64,000 nt of DNA, taken from the NCBI RefSeq assembly GCF_027595985.1, contig NC_073303.1:326863679-326927678 (forward strand), read 5' to 3'. The stretch comes from Sorex araneus. Its lineage: Eukaryota; Chordata; Mammalia; Eulipotyphla; Soricidae. The translations under genes were made by a program, and so were the position numbers. How positions within the stretch are numbered: position 1 is the stretch's first letter; every line of letters begins with the position of its first letter. Positions 21,267 to 33,954 of the stretch are shown here, piece after piece. The notes beneath the pieces are model-generated. The model worked only from the letters and a program-made list of their open reading frames with translations, did no database searches and was not told where the DNA came from.

Positions 21267-22480
21267 ATATTACATTTTAAATATAAATATTTATATGTGA
21301 AATATTAAGTACGTTTGATGAGGGCATTTGCTATGGAGAAGGTAGAGCAGGGAAGGCAAGGGCAGGTGGCAGGTGAGGGACTGAGCAGACATTACTATTT
21401 ACTACTCACCACTAGAGCTAGACCCTAGCTGTTCAAGTTCAAAAGGGAGGGGAAGGAAGGAAGCTGTGGGAAGAAGAAAGGAGGGAGGTGGTGGCTTAGG
21501 GGGAGGGGGAGGAGGGAAGAAAAGCAAACACCTCTTTTAAGAATGTAAAATAAAAGTCCTCTGCACATGTAATAAAAGCCACATCCTCTAAGTGCACTGA
21601 GGAGGAAATTTTTTGAAAAGCACAACCTCGAACTTTATTGTTTTTAAACTCTGTCCATGTGGCCTCCTGAAATATAATAATCTGAATGCAACCTGCTCTT
21701 TGTTGGTATAGTATTTCCTTAATTGTATGATGAACAATTGTAAAACTCCCCCAGAAAAAAAAATATTAAACATGCAGGACAAATCTAAGTTGCATCTTGA
21801 TTTTAGAATGTTGAGAAATGCTGATCTTCTAATCAAGGAACTATTTAATTATGCCGTTACAGGTGATCAGAAGAGAAATCATGATTTTAATTTGGACTTG
21901 AGCCAAAGCACTTGCCTGGTAATTCAATCTACCAGAAATCCTTTTTGCCTACAGGCAGTAAACAGTAATCACAGGGAAAAATGCTTAAGAGGAAGAGGCA
22001 GCTGGGGTGTTTTCTGTCAGAAGTCACAGAGGGATAATAGCAGATGTTGAAGTCCCAACATGCTTCCTACCAGTATCACAGAGCTATGTCAGAACCCCGT
22101 GATTACAACATAAAGGGAAATATCTAGAGGGAAAGGCCTTCAAGATTCTAAATTATAAACAGGAATCTGTACAGTGAGGAGAATCCCAGTTTATTTCACA
22201 CTGTAAATGCTCTATTTGCATCTGTGAATCAGTGTCAATGTTTTCAGAAACTGGGATAAATAAGCCAGTGACTTTGACCTTCCATGTCAGTGCTACAACA
22301 CTGAGGCAATCCATTTTTTTTTATGAGAATAACATGCCTTATCTACTTAGATAAAAAATAAACAGAATACAAAATGCTTCTCATAGAACAGTGACTACTT
22401 TGTGATTAGTGTACAATACTAGCCATCCCAAATTTGAAGGGAATGCTCACATCATTTACTTCAATCTTGTATTTGTTTGG
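21267..22480. other. AT-rich and GA-rich unique sequence
   Basis: A purine-rich stretch lies at about 21440-21520. A 107-codon frame at 21727-22050 has no recognisable domain and is not proposed as a gene. Confidence 0.4.
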
Positions 22481-22483
22481 TTT

Positions 22484-22625
22484 TGCTTTGGGGCCACACC
22501 TGGCAATGTTCAGGGGTTGCTCCTGGCTCTGCACTCGGGTATCTCTCCTGGTGGTGCTGGGTTACTACATATGATGCTAGAGATTGATCCCAGGTCAGCC
22601 ACATGCAAGGCAAGCACCCTACCAA
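22484..22625 (-). mobile_element. SOR-like SINE, class A
   Basis: GGGGCCACACCTGGCAATG, GGCTCTGCACTCGGG and CACATGCAAGGCAAGCACCC. The distal A-box end of the head is lost. Flanking TTGTATTT on both sides suggests a short target duplication. Confidence 0.88.
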
Positions 22626-23727
22626 GTTTGTATTTTGGGGTAATGCTTTTAACATACTAATGGTATGTGTCCTAGAAATCTTTCATTGTTTGGAAATTCG
22701 GCCTGAACTTACTTTGTAATTCTTAATTACTCATGTTAAATAACCAAGGCTATTAATTACTCAATTAATCCCGCTCTGTGCTTAAATGTTTTTTGGATTC
22801 TTATAATGCATTCTAGCTACCTAGTTAGATATAATTAGCCATATAAATAATAACTTTTTTTTAAAGAAACCATTCATGTGTAGCTCTCACCACAAGAATA
22901 GATTTCTAAATACAATATTATTTTTTCGCAGCATGACTATGAATGTAAGTCAGGTAATGCACTGATCATCAAAAGTGGTCAGAAATACACTTTTATAGAA
23001 TATGAAGTCCAAAAAGTCATCTACATTTCATAGCCCCAGGGAAGCTTCTGTACTTTCCTACCTAGGCAATCAACCAATAATGTTTTAATTACTTCTGTGG
23101 TGGCTATACATCATCTGTGACATGTCCATTTATCAGCAAAAACATAGATCACGTTTGAGCCGGGCCCCTTGTGAACACATTTTCCTTTTCCAGTGCTCCC
23201 AGGCCCTGCCTGAGGTCCTAGCAATGCTCTGGCAGGAGCAGTCTCACACCTGTGCACACTTGTGTGTACCTCTCCTCCCTGCCCTTGGCAGCTAAAGGCT
23301 TACTTTGATGCAGGATACTCTTTTGGACCCTACTCCGCATCAGGCCTGCACAGTTCTGAATGTGGGAGGCAGAGACAGGGATCAGCCCTCATTCCTTGCC
23401 AAAGATGGTTCTGAGAGGCTACGCCCAGGCTGTCCAGAAGATCTGGGCTGAAGAGAGCAGCAGCATTACAGTGAAATAGCCCCTGATGTAGTTCTTCCTC
23501 CTTTCCCATTCTTGGTCCCTTGGCCCTAACCTGTACCCACTAAACTAACCACTCCTGTGAAAACGTCCTCTCAGGATCTGACAGTACAACATTACTCTGT
23601 TCTTTTTCTTTTTTTCAGAATAATTCTTTCATTTTCTCTTCAAAGCCTGAAGAGTTGTAACCCTGAGAGAAAAGTCACTAAGTCATGGCATAATCTCCTG
23701 AAGCACCAAGAATGGTCTGAAGCATCA
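22626..23727. other. Unique sequence
   Basis: Nothing recognised. Composition becomes less AT-rich from about 23160. Confidence 0.4.
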
Positions 23728-23999
23728 GAAAGAAGGCCAGGGAGACAGTGCAGGGCTTAAGACGCACACCTTGCATGTGGCCAACCTCCAGTATGGTCCC
23801 TGGCACCACGTGGTCCCCCTGAGAATCCATCTTTCTCAGGGTGCGGCTCAAGGACAGCTGGGGTGACCCGGGAGTTTTGGCACTGCGGGGCCTGAGTGGC
23901 ACTGCAGCCTGGGCCCCTTGTGTGAAACCACAGGCCTGTTGATAAGAATCATGGGAGTGCCCCTGAGCACTGCTTGGGAGCATCCCCTCCAAAAAAAAA
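23728..23999 (+). mobile_element. Longer SOR-related SINE
   Basis: tRNA-like head GGCCAGGGAGACAGTGCAGG and GCATGTGGCCAACC. The body is longer than class A, about 270 bp in all, ending GAGCACTGCTTGGGAGCATCC and an A run. A similar organisation is seen at 25836-26067. Confidence 0.65.
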
Positions 24000-25835
24000 G
24001 AATCAGATGAGAAGTGCTCAGGGCCAGACCCACCGGTCCTTCACTCATCTGGGAAGTACACAAGGCATCTGTCATCAAAGGGCTCTCTGCAGCTGTGGGT
24101 ACAGAGCTGCAGGGTTGCTGCACCTCACACACAGACTTCACAGGCCAGATTCCGCAGCCTGAGTTGGAGCCTTGCCTCCAGGGTATGTGATCTTTTTATT
24201 GTGACCAGAGCAGGTATTATGCTCATAACTAAACAATTACTTCTGTATGACAATACTTAAGGCAACCGTGTGGTTATTTTTCCTGTGTAAGATCCTGTCA
24301 TGCTGGGAAGCTTTTCTTAACTCTTCAGGGACTCGTCCCAGTTTTCCACACCACAGAAATGCTCTAACCCAACTTCCCACAGCTTCTCCACCAGGCTATC
24401 TGAGGAATTGGCTCTCAGTAGTGACCCGTGAGGGGAAGCAGCGCCAGGCCGGGCTGGGCGGGACATCCCCTCAGGAGCCAGTAGGTGGTGCTGAGGCAGC
24501 ACGGGACCCAGGGAAATAAGGACAGTGTCGCATTCCCTAGGTAGACCAAAGAAGATGGGGTTCTCCCTTGGCTATCAAGCCTGGAACGGTTTTGTCATCT
24601 TTAACATTGACAAGTAAGATGTCCAGGTTAGTTTGTCTTGAACTCACTTCTGGTTTTATTCATCCCAAATACTCAAACTTGGCACAAAGTTCTTCGATAA
24701 GGTTTTAAAAGCAGAGCTCTTGGGTTATCTACTTCTGTGTAGAGTTAGTAGGAGGGTGTTAGGAGGCGGTCTAGCAGTACTTCTGCAATGAACAAGGTAT
24801 CCGGACAGATGAACTATGCCTGGAAGAGAAATTCGAGATTTGGAGGGACAATGACAGGTTTAAGGCACTACAGGAAAGGACCCACCAGCTTCAGACTAAC
24901 TCCAGGGCCCTGAACTCGTTTCTTTCCAATCACCTAAAGGACAAGTACCAAAAAGAGCTGGATTATCATTATTCATTCTACTGTTACTTACGACACACTT
25001 AAAAAAAGCATTTCAATATATGGGTTTAATATATAAATCAACAGTAAATTTGAATTGCACATACAGTGAAATTCACCTTACAGGCATATTGGTTTATTAA
25101 TACATATTTCATATTTAATTGAAAAAAGAAACCTTCGTGTCAAGGTTCAAAAACTTCAATTTCTAGCTATTTCAAATTATTTAGCGAGGCATTATTATAC
25201 ACAGCAGGGGAATTGTGTGATAGTAAAACTTCATTTATCCAAGATTAGTTGGTGTACAATAAGCTAATTTAAAATGTAAAGTCACAAAATTCTACTTGTA
25301 TAAACCTCAAAACATGTTTGGAAAAATATTCACTGTTTGTATGACTTCCTTCTATAAATAAGCATTTTTTTGGTCAGAAAAAATACAATGGGTAGTTTGT
25401 GATAGCTTTTTCAAAACTCGGTTTGGTATTATTTATCTGATCTATTTTCAGTGATGATGGGATTGTTCCATTTTTGTCACATGGCAACGTATTTATATTT
25501 AATGTATACAATTTTAAAAATATATCTGAAGGTAACGCAGAAAAAGGAAATTGCCCAATTGCGATCCATTCTGCAGAGCAGAGGAAACACAGACTGCAGA
25601 GACAGCAATCCTGAGAGTCCTCCCCTCCCTCATCATGACTGACCCTTGCCTGTGCGTCATTAGATGAGTGGGCTACCCGACTTTTTCTCTGGCATTATCT
25701 CTGTCCTTGATAAAAAAGATGTCCTTGAGCAGACAAGAATCAAAGTACTGTTCATTTCATAAAATGTGTTTGAGAGTTTTCTCTTCAATTTTCATCGAAG
25801 AATTAATGCTTCTTTAAAATGCTTGGTAGAATTTG
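24000..25835. other. Unique sequence
   Basis: Nothing recognised. GC content is moderate until about 24530 and low afterwards. The frames at 24247-24519 and 24317-24502 overlap on opposite strands and have no known domain. Confidence 0.4.
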
Positions 25836-26067
25836 GGACAGGGAGATAGCTCCAAGGCCAGGGGCACATGCCTTGTACAAAGAAAGCCCTAAGTTCTGCC
25901 CCAAGCATTGCACCGTCTTTGAGCATGCCTGGGTGTAACCCCAATGCCCAACAGCACTGCTGGAACCAAGCCAGGCATTGGACCATCTATCCAGATTGAC
26001 CAAGCATCAACAAAAGTGAGCATGACCCTGGGATGCACTGGTTGGGATGCTCTGTGCAAAAAAAATG
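25836..26067 (+). mobile_element. Longer SOR-related SINE
   Basis: Head GGGACAGGGAGATAGCTCC with a B-box-like CTAAGTTCTGCCCC, an extended body, and an A tail after GGATGCTCTGTGC. Confidence 0.6.
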
Positions 26068-26167
26068 TTTGATAGTATTTACTAGTTAAGCAATCTGATT
26101 CTGGTTTTTTGTTTTGGGGGACGCTTTTGGTCACTGTTTCAATTGTGTTACTTGTGAAAAAGCTCTG

Positions 26168-26282
26168 CCTTCTTCCTTCCTTCCTTCCTTCCTACCTTCC
26201 TTCCTTCCTTCCTTCCGTCCTTCCTTCCTTCCATCTCTCTCTTCCTCTCTTCCTCTCGTTTTCTCTTTCTTTCTTTCTTCCT
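26168..26282. repeat. (CTTC)n microsatellite, interrupted
   Basis: CTTC units with interruptions grade into TCTC-rich sequence. It lies at the tail side of a minus-strand SINE remnant. Confidence 0.95.
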
Positions 26283-26355
26283 TGTGATGGGGATCTAACT
26301 CAGGGCTTCACACATATAAGGCAAGTGGTATACTGCTGAACTGTATCATGGGACC
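26283..26355 (-). mobile_element. SINE head remnant
   Basis: GATCTAACTCAGGGCTTCAC with GCAAGTGGTATACTGCTGAA resembles the antisense B and A boxes of a tRNA-derived SINE. Confidence 0.5.
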
Positions 26356-26379
26356 CAGATTCTCTATTTCTTCCTGATT

Positions 26380-26657
26380 AGAACTTGGAAAGTTGTATGT
26401 ATGACTCTTCATCTGTTTCTTCTAGATTGTCCAATTTGTTGCCATATAAGTTTTCAGAATACTCTATTAAGATCTTTCATATTTCTGTAACATGTTTAAC
26501 TTCATTTCTGATTTTATTTGTGTTTTCTCCTTCGTTGTGAGTTAAGCTAAAGGATTGTCTATTTTATTGATGTTTTAAAGAATCAGTTTTTAGACTTGTT
26601 GATCTTTTGGATAGCTTTTTTTGGTCTCTATTGTGTTATTTCTGCTCTAATTTTAAG
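26380..26657 (-). mobile_element. Old LINE-1 ORF2 fragment, part 1
   Basis: Plus-strand TTTATTGATGTTTTAAAGAA and GGTCTCTATTGTGTTATTTC are antisense L1 ORF2. The fragment is split by the SINE at 26658 and resumes at 26906. Confidence 0.8.
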
Positions 26658-26905
26658 TAGCATTGTAGCACTGTCGTACCGTTTCTCATCGATTTGCTCA
26701 AACAGACACCAGTAATGTCTCCATTGTGAGACTTGTTGTTACTGTTTATGGCATATCAAATACGCCATGGGTAGCTTGCCAGGCTCTGACATGCAGGCGG
26801 GATACTCTCGGTAGCTTGCTGGTCTCTCCAAGAGGGACAGAGGAATCAAACCTGGTTGGCTGTGTGCAAGGCAAATGTCCTACCCACTCTGCTATTGCTC
26901 CAGCC
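26658..26905 (-). mobile_element. SOR SINE, class B, inserted in L1
   Basis: Starts with the antisense tail (GTAGCACTGTCGTACCG), contains both antisense GGTAGCTTGC motifs, and ends GCTATTGCTCCAGCCC. Flanked by CTAATTT-type sequence on both sides, consistent with a short target duplication. Confidence 0.93.
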
Positions 26906-26985
26906 CTAATTTAGTATGTCCTTTAATTTATTTATTGGGTTTTTATTTTCTTTTACTAGTTCCTTTAGTAATTTAAAATTTTTTT
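26906..26985 (-). mobile_element. Old LINE-1 ORF2 fragment, part 2
   Basis: Continuation of the antisense L1 after the SINE (TTTTTATTTTCTTTTACTAG). Confidence 0.65.
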
Positions 26986-26999
26986 TCTCAACAAGTGCT

Positions 27000-27196
27000 C
27001 AGAGTCATCAAAACAGAAGATTTTAAATATAGATCTGAGCTTCAATGAGTAGGGGGTTTGGGAGGGGCCCTTGGAAGACCGGTGGAAGGAATGGGGCTCT
27101 CTGGTAATGGGGGTGATATTGGAATAATGTATGCATGCAAGTGGAATTAACAATATTATAAATCCCACACCCTCAATAAAAATGGTTAATAAAAAA
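27000..27196 (+). mobile_element. Possible LINE-1 3' UTR of another subfamily
   Basis: A G-rich segment, then a stretch ending ATAAATCCCACACCCTCAAT and an A-rich tail, parallels the layout of the young L1 ends here. Sequence match is weak. Confidence 0.4.
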
Positions 27197-29227
27197 TTTG
27201 TATTTGTTTTAAAAATTATGTAATGAACAATGTTTTGTATTTTTATGTTTTAGGTATACAATTACATTATTCTTGCCATCAAAAGCGAATAGTCCCCACT
27301 GAACATCAGCTGTACTCTGTGTGAGAGTCCCTTTTGAGATGACAGGAGTCCTGTTTGAGAATCAATCCCATTTGCTATGACAATGGACAATTCTGGGTTA
27401 TGTTATTCTTATATGTTCTTGTTTCTGTCTCTTTGGGTTTCTTGTCTTCCCTTTGATATTCTGATGGCTGCTTTCTTCCTCCTTTGTTTTTCTCTTTGAT
27501 TTTTTTTCTACTAAAACCACAGCTCTAAGAGGCTACCTGACATGGCACAAAAGGGAAAAGACTATCTGGTGTTGATAAATCAGGTGAGGCAAAAAGTAAT
27601 AACTCTTTCACACTCTATTTTCAGGAACTGCTTTGCAGAAGAAGTAAATATATTACAACTATTGTACAGGAAGAAACAGTAACAGAAACTTGGTCAGACA
27701 TTCTCTGCCCCATTTCTGCTTGCCTTTTACTTTGAGAACAGCCAGAAGATTTCTAAGATCTATTGAAAGTTATGTTTTAAGAGTAAATGCGTAGAAAATG
27801 CATCATCATCCAGCAAGCCAGATGACCTAACGACTTAAAAGCCACTATACTGCTTGTCTTGAAGCCCATATTCTGTCTTTTAAGAAAGACAAGATAGAAG
27901 TCTTGAACCCCATATTCTATGTGTCTAATATTTCCTGAAACAAAAAAAACAAGGAGGTAAACTTAAGCATTGCTCTCACCTTTATTGCTTTCCAGACTTC
28001 AATAAAGCCTTTCCTTTATTGCAAAAGCAGGGATAACAATGTTTGGCTTACAGATGCACTGGGCCTTGGGGACTCATTCACCCTTGCTACCTTTGTCTCC
28101 AAAGAGCTCCCCACCTCTCTCTTGATCACTTAAAGCCATAGACACACATGTACATATTTTCAGCGGGCTGGGAAATATTGCCTGCAAAAAAGAGAATCAA
28201 AGCAATACCCCAAATAGCATGCTTTGCTCTAAAAGACAGTGCAAAAAATATTAATAGGGTTATTGACATAAATGGCTTTTGAGAGTTGGCCTTTGGCTAT
28301 ATATTCAATACCATGCTCTGTATCCAATTGCAATGCATAGGGATTATTTTATTACACCAAGTAATTCTTGGACACTAGCTGAATGTTTAACAATTCAACT
28401 CAATTCTGATATTGTCACTGGTACTTCTGGATGACTAGCTATGTATCAGAGGTCCCAAATGTCCCACCTCCTCTGGTTCAAGTAGTTTAAATTGCTAGAG
28501 TGACTCATCGAATTCAGAGAAAATTTTGTTTACAAGAAGACCAATTGTAAATTCAGTATTAATCAGGTGGGAGAGATGCATAAAATAAGGGACTGGGAAA
28601 GGGGAGAAAGGGGCCTTCCAGCACATTGACCACCTCAAGCCTCTTGATGATCACCAATCCAGATGCTTTCTAAACCTCATCCTTTTAGATTTTTAAGGAG
28701 ACTTCAGATAGGCACCATTAATTCAATTACTGATCACTGATAATTCAACCTTTCCCACTCTGGTCTCCCTTTCAGGTTGGTGGGACTGAAAGTTCCGATC
28801 TTGCAATCATATAATTGGCTCCTCTAGCAAGCAGTTCTTATCCTCAGGTGCTTCCAGAAGTCAGCTCGTTAGCATGAACTCAGCTATGGTTGAAAGGAAT
28901 TTCTAATGAATATTTATCACTTAGAAAGTTCCCAGAATTTTAGGAACTCTTTGCCAGAAGTAGAAACAAAGCAAAGAGATTTCCATCTTGTTTTTATAAT
29001 GTAGCTCAGATGCTTTTTGTCTGACTGTGCTCTATGCTGTGCAGTTCCTTGATAGAGAAATTCTATTTCCATGAGTTTTTAAAATAATGTTGTTATTTAC
29101 TACATCCGATGTGCTAGCTTTAATCTGTTTGCTAGTTTTTCACTGTGGAGCGTTGTTGCCTAAACATTCATAACCTGCAACAAATCAGTGGCTGTGATGT
29201 TTAAATACTAGCAAGGATCGTAAGGGG
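27197..29227. other. AT-rich unique sequence
   Basis: About 2 kb with no repeat or gene recognised. Confidence 0.45.
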
Positions 29228-29410
29228 TTTTTGTTTGTTTGTTTTTTGCTTTTTGGGTCACACCCAGCAGTGCACAGGGGTTACTCCTGGCTCTGCAATC
29301 AGGAATTACTCCTGGCGATGCTGGGGGACCATGTGGGATGCTGGGAATCGAACCTGGGTCGGCCCTGTGCAAGGCAAACACCCTACCCACTGTGCTATCG
29401 ATCCAGCTCC
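29228..29410 (-). mobile_element. SOR SINE, class A
   Basis: Near-consensus: TTTTTGGGTCACACCCAGCAG, antisense B box GGGAATCGAACCTGGG, head end GCTATCGATCCAGCTCC. Flanks AAGGATCGTAAG and CAGGATTGTGAG suggest a target duplication. Confidence 0.95.
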
Positions 29411-30129
29411 AGGATTGTGAGTTTTAACCATAGAAGAAATATAATTTCACAATTTTCAAAGAAAAGACACCAAGCAATATTTACTTACCCCTGATGTGGA
29501 AAAAGGCCAGTATTTCAGGGGTAGCAATTGCTGGAGCAGTAATTTTAGAGACAGGATGGAGACAAGGTTGCTGGCTAAGGACAGAATGTCCTAAAAGTAT
29601 CCATACTTTCAAGAACAATGAGTTAATGTATGGCTGGACTCCAAACACCTTCCTGAGAAGAACTTTGTCTGAAGGCCTATTTGACTGTTCTATAATTGCT
29701 TCTCTTTTTTTATCTTAATTGTACAATCATGTCTAGTCTTTCTATGTGTCGAGTCACATCCCTGGCATAATTGCAAAATTTTCCACTTAAAGAAAAGCCT
29801 ATTATTCATGGCATTGCTTGGCAAACACACTAATTTGAATATTGTCTATACAGTTTTTACTTTACAAATCTCTAGAAAATAGAAAACTCTTTGAAATAAC
29901 ATGATTTCAATTCCGTACTCTCCGTGTCTGCAATCCTTGATCTGCTTCTACTCTACTCATTGCTGAAGTTCTCTCTCGCTCCTCCCTCCTATTGTCCTCT
30001 GCCTTCTCTGCCTACAGCTTTTTGGGGAGCCTTTCTTCCTGCTCACAATCCAACAGAAACACAGTGACGTGTGCAAACTCTCCAAGACCAGCAGCCCTAT
30101 CTCACTGTCCTCTGCAGTGAATGCAGTTC
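29411..30129. other. Unique sequence
   Basis: Nothing recognised. Confidence 0.4.
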
Positions 30130-30650
30130 TTCCAGTCACCCAGGCTCAATATCTGGAATAATTTTTGACTTATTTTTCCAATAGTTTCGGCATGCAAATA
30201 AAACATGTTTGCATCATTCTCTCTTCAGAATGTTCACCAGTTCTGACCTTTGCTTTACATTCTGCTATTCTTGTCTCTTCATACATGCCCCTGGGTGACT
30301 GTACTTGCCTTTTTAAGGATTTCTTTGACTTCTATTTTCTCTATCTCTAATCACACCTGCATGATACCACCCGATTAGTTTTCAGGATATAGTGCTTTAA
30401 TGATATTACTTCCCTACTTAAAATTCCCCCTTGATTCTTTTATCCACCAGCATCATTGTGTCTAAATTCCTCTGCCTGTTTTAACAGGCTGTCTCTAATA
30501 GCCAGTATGGACTTCACAGTCAGCTGACACAGTTTTATATCCAGATCTGGTGCTTACTGTGGGAAAAATAAGAATAATCATACCTGCCTCTGAGAATTTT
30601 CTAAAAATTAAGTAGAATTTGCAATGTCAAGAAAAGAACCTGGAAGCCGG
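30130..30650. repeat. Ancient repeats: unclassified, then MIR-like
   Basis: CTTCCCTACTTAAAATTCCCC at about 30410 is typical of old mammal-wide elements. From about 30515, ATATCCAGATCTGGTGCTTAC with ATCATACCTGCCTCTGAGAA matches the order of MIR on the plus strand. Confidence 0.55.
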
Positions 30651-30999
30651 CAGATGCTTAAGAAGCTTGCCTTATTTCTCATGCAACTTATTTCTTGATG
30701 AGATTGGCAACAGTTACATTATTGACTCTGGAGCAAACCAGAGAGAAAAACTTGTGAAATGTGCTGGGTAAACAGATACAGGAGGGTAGGAATGTTATTT
30801 TGAGAGCCTGAGTGTTCGGGAGAAGATAGGGTTCAGAGATCTCAAGTTCCACTGTCAGACCATGGTGCTCATGGGTGGCTGAGACAATCAGGCAAGGGGT
30901 GGTTGCTAGTGGGGAAGGTGTAGTCCAGGGTGACAAAACTTCAGTGAAAAGACTGTTACCACCCTACCACAAGGGTCAGTTTTGGTGTCCCTAAAGATG
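30651..30999. other. Unique sequence
   Basis: Nothing recognised. Confidence 0.4.
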
Positions 31000-31218
31000 C
31001 CATGAGATTTCTGGGTTTTTTTTTTTTTTTTGCTTTTTTGCTTTTTGGGTCACACCCGGTGGTGCACAGGGGTCACTCCTAGCTCTGCACTCAGGAATTA
31101 CACTTGGAGGTGCTCAGGGAACCATATGGGATGCTGGGAATCGAACCCAGGTCAGCCACGTGAAAGGCAAACACCCTACCTTCTGTGTTATCACTCCAGT
31201 CCCACCATGAGACTTCTG
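31000..31218 (-). mobile_element. SOR SINE, class A, with target duplication
   Basis: The SINE spans about 31014-31204. CCATGAGATTTCTG at 31000-31013 and CCATGAGACTTCTG at 31205-31218 flank it, with one mismatch. Long T run, TTTTTGGGTCACACCCGG, antisense B box GGGAATCGAACCCAGG. Confidence 0.96.
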
Positions 31219-31881
31219 AATTGATGCAATACAAGGTCCATAGTACTCCTGCCAACAATCCATCCTAGTCAAAATCCTTAAGTTGAATCCATTAAAAGTT
31301 TAGTTATAATTTCCATTTTGATATGACTAATGTGCAATTTCCAGGAAGCACAGTTACAGCAGCAAACACAAGATTCTGATCTGCTACCATGGGAAAGGTG
31401 GTTGATGAAAGAAGACCTCTGGGTCCACCTATGTGTCTGCCTGCCACTGAGCCCCCAGATGTCTGAAGGTGAATACAATTGGGAGGCTAAGCATACATCA
31501 CTCTTGAGATACAAGGCTTTGCTGCTGTGCAGCTCTTGATAGAGGACTCCCATAAATGAAGTTGGAACTTTCTTAGAAGACCCCAGAGTCTGCTTATACT
31601 TCCCAATTCCTTCCTTCTTCTTCTCTTCATGGAGTTCAGACTTCTATCATGTTCTGACAACTTTTCACTCCTTCAGTTCAAAGGCATTTTACTCAACAAA
31701 TATTTTGCGCATTTGAGGCCATTTTGGCATCTATACTTTATGGTAAAATAGAGCCAGCAAAAATAGTGACAGAAGTTGTCCGAGAAAATATGCATATGAG
31801 ATTAGGCTTGGAAACTGACTCATTTATCTCCAAACAAACATAAAAGAATCTCATTCTGCATGTAGGATAAGACAAAGATCA
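31219..31881. other. Unique sequence
   Basis: Two overlapping frames on opposite strands near 31278-31553 have no recognisable domain. No exon is supported. Confidence 0.4.
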
Positions 31882-32090
31882 GAGACTAGAGAGCTAGTAC
31901 AGCTGTTAAGGCATTTTCCTTGCATGCAGCTGACCTAGATTTGACTGCCAGCACCATATAAGGCCCTCATTTCCCCAGTCCTACCAGGAGTTATCCCTTA
32001 GGCTGAGCTAGGAATAATCCCTGAGCACAGCCAGGTATGCACCAGTACCACAACCCCTGCCCTCTCCCCCCAAAAAAATAAATAAAAAGA
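31882..32090 (+). mobile_element. SOR-like SINE, class A, diverged
   Basis: AGAGAGCTAGTACAGCTG head, CTTGCATGCAGCTGACC, body GGAATAATCCCTGAGCACAG, C-rich then A-rich tail. Confidence 0.88.
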
Positions 32091-32532
32091 CAAACATAGG
32101 TCCTGACTTCAAAAAAAGGGTCCAGCTGAGAAATGTTTTACAAATGGTGACCTGGGAATGATAAAACCAGGGAATAATAGAACCTCTTTAGGTAAAATAA
32201 TTCATGTATTTGAAAAATACAGAAAGAAGAATTTCAATAGCAAAATTGGCTGGTTATACAAAGTTTTATTGCTGCTCTAGAATATTGAGAGAATGAAGGC
32301 CATTAGCGAGCTAGGCGTGAGAGGCAGATGGCCTCTTTAGTAGTGTACAACGAATCCCTTATCTTCTGTGAAAGAAGAGTGGACACAGCTGTGCAGCAGA
32401 CACAAATCCTGATAAAGTCACGGAGTCCCAAAGATGTTTAAATGCTCAGCCAAAGTCAGCAATGGTGAAGACAGTGCCAGTGGTATGCAAAGCCCAGCTC
32501 TTCCCTCTTTTCCAGAGCCTATAATTAGAGGT
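32091..32532. other. Unique sequence
   Basis: Nothing recognised. Confidence 0.4.
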
Positions 32533-32693
32533 CTGGAGACAGATCAAAGGGCTAATGCTCACGTTTGGGCTATAGGGCTCTAAGTTTGAGCCCTGGCACT
32601 GCAAGGTCTCCAGTGCTACCAGAAGTGACCTCTAAGCAGTGCAGTGTGATAACCCTGAGCACCGCTGGGTGTATGCCTGCCCGCCCCCCACAA
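32533..32693 (+). mobile_element. SOR-like SINE, class A, diverged
   Basis: B-box-like AGTTTGAGCCCTGGCAC and body CCCTGAGCACCGCTGGGTG, C-rich tail. Confidence 0.75.
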
Positions 32694-32959
32694 ACTATTA
32701 TTAGTGCATTCAAGGTATTGCATTTCTACCTTGAAGTCATTCACAGAAAAGTTTTTTAATAAAATTCAGAAAAATGGTTATTAAAATTGAGGTTTGAAAG
32801 TTTAAAAAGTTCTGGTCAAATAAAGGTAAGTTATTCTGCCTAGTTCTGGGCCTAGTACTCATGTCTCCAGTTCAGGTATCTGGGTATTACAAGTGGTCCT
32901 GGGTTCCCTGAGAACTGCTTTGTTTATCTTTTAAAACAGTATTTATTTCATTTGCATTT

Positions 32960-33066
32960 GGACGCTATACCTATTGATGTCCAGGGGACTATGTGGTGCT
33001 GGGGATCAAACGCAGGACTCCCACATGCAAAGAATGTACACAAACCCTCTGAGTTTCTCCGCAGCC
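32960..33066 (-). mobile_element. Eroded SOR-like SINE
   Basis: CCAGGGGACTATGTGGTGCTG with GGGATCAAACGCAGGAC and TCTCCGCAGCCC on the plus strand are antisense body, B box and head. Confidence 0.7.
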
Positions 33067-33084
33067 CTCTTTGTACTATTCTGG

Positions 33085-33530
33085 AGCACTCCTCCCAAAG
33101 TAAATGTATTTTTAAAAAATGGAATACTTCTCTACCATTAAAAAAGATTAAATAGTTCCATTTGCAACAAAATGAATGGAATTTGGAGTGATTATGCTAA
33201 GTGAGATAAGGAAAGAAGCAAAAGGCAGGTATCAGATGCTTTAACTCACATGTGGAATATAAATAATAAAAAAATGAACTGGCACAAAAACTATAACTAT
33301 CAATTGAACTAGCTCCTATTCTTAGTGAAAATGGTAAAAATTACCAGAGGAAAAGGCTGGTGAATGAGGCACATAAATGGGGAGATATTTGGTGCAGTGG
33401 GCAGTTACAGTCACTAGAATTTTGGTGATGGGTATGGTGAATCCAATACATGAAAGATTCATAAGCTATACTACTGAAATTCCATGATATTGTAAACTGA
33501 CAATAATTCATTTTTAAAGGTGATACATTT
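33085..33530 (+). mobile_element. Old LINE-1 3' end
   Basis: AAATGGAATACTTCTCTACC, then TTATGCTAAGTGAGATAAGG and AACTCACATGTGGAATATAA are in the order expected for the L1 ORF2 end and proximal 3' UTR. Confidence 0.8.
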
Positions 33531-33629
33531 CTAATTTCCATTTATATAGCATCTAATGTAAACTTTGGAATACTCTTAACTGTGGAAGTGAAAGACTTTC
33601 CATAAAACAGAGTTACATTGCCAGAAGAA

Positions 33630-33910
33630 GTTAAATGTCTAAGTAAATAGAAAGATATATTAATTCATTAGTGATAACACAATGTTATTAAGATGACAAG
33701 ACCATACAAAGAAATCTATATATTCCATAAAAATCTCCATAACATTCCAATAGCCCTTTAAAAAAATAGAAATGCAAAAGCCAATTCTCAAATTCATGTG
33801 GATTTCTAAGGGGTTCTGTAGAGACCAAATGCTCTTTTTTTCCTAAATGGAGGACTCATACTTCCTGAATTCAAAGGAATTATTTTTGAAAGTGAAAAAC
33901 TAAAGTACTA
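33630..33910 (+). mobile_element. Old LINE-1 ORF2 fragment
   Basis: ATTCTCAAATTCATGTGGAT and CATACTTCCTGAATTCAAAG match L1 ORF2 in its 3' half, upstream in L1 order of the next entry. Confidence 0.65.
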
Positions 33911-33954
33911 GCAAAAACAAAAATTTAATCTGGATTTAATATTAAAATTTTAAA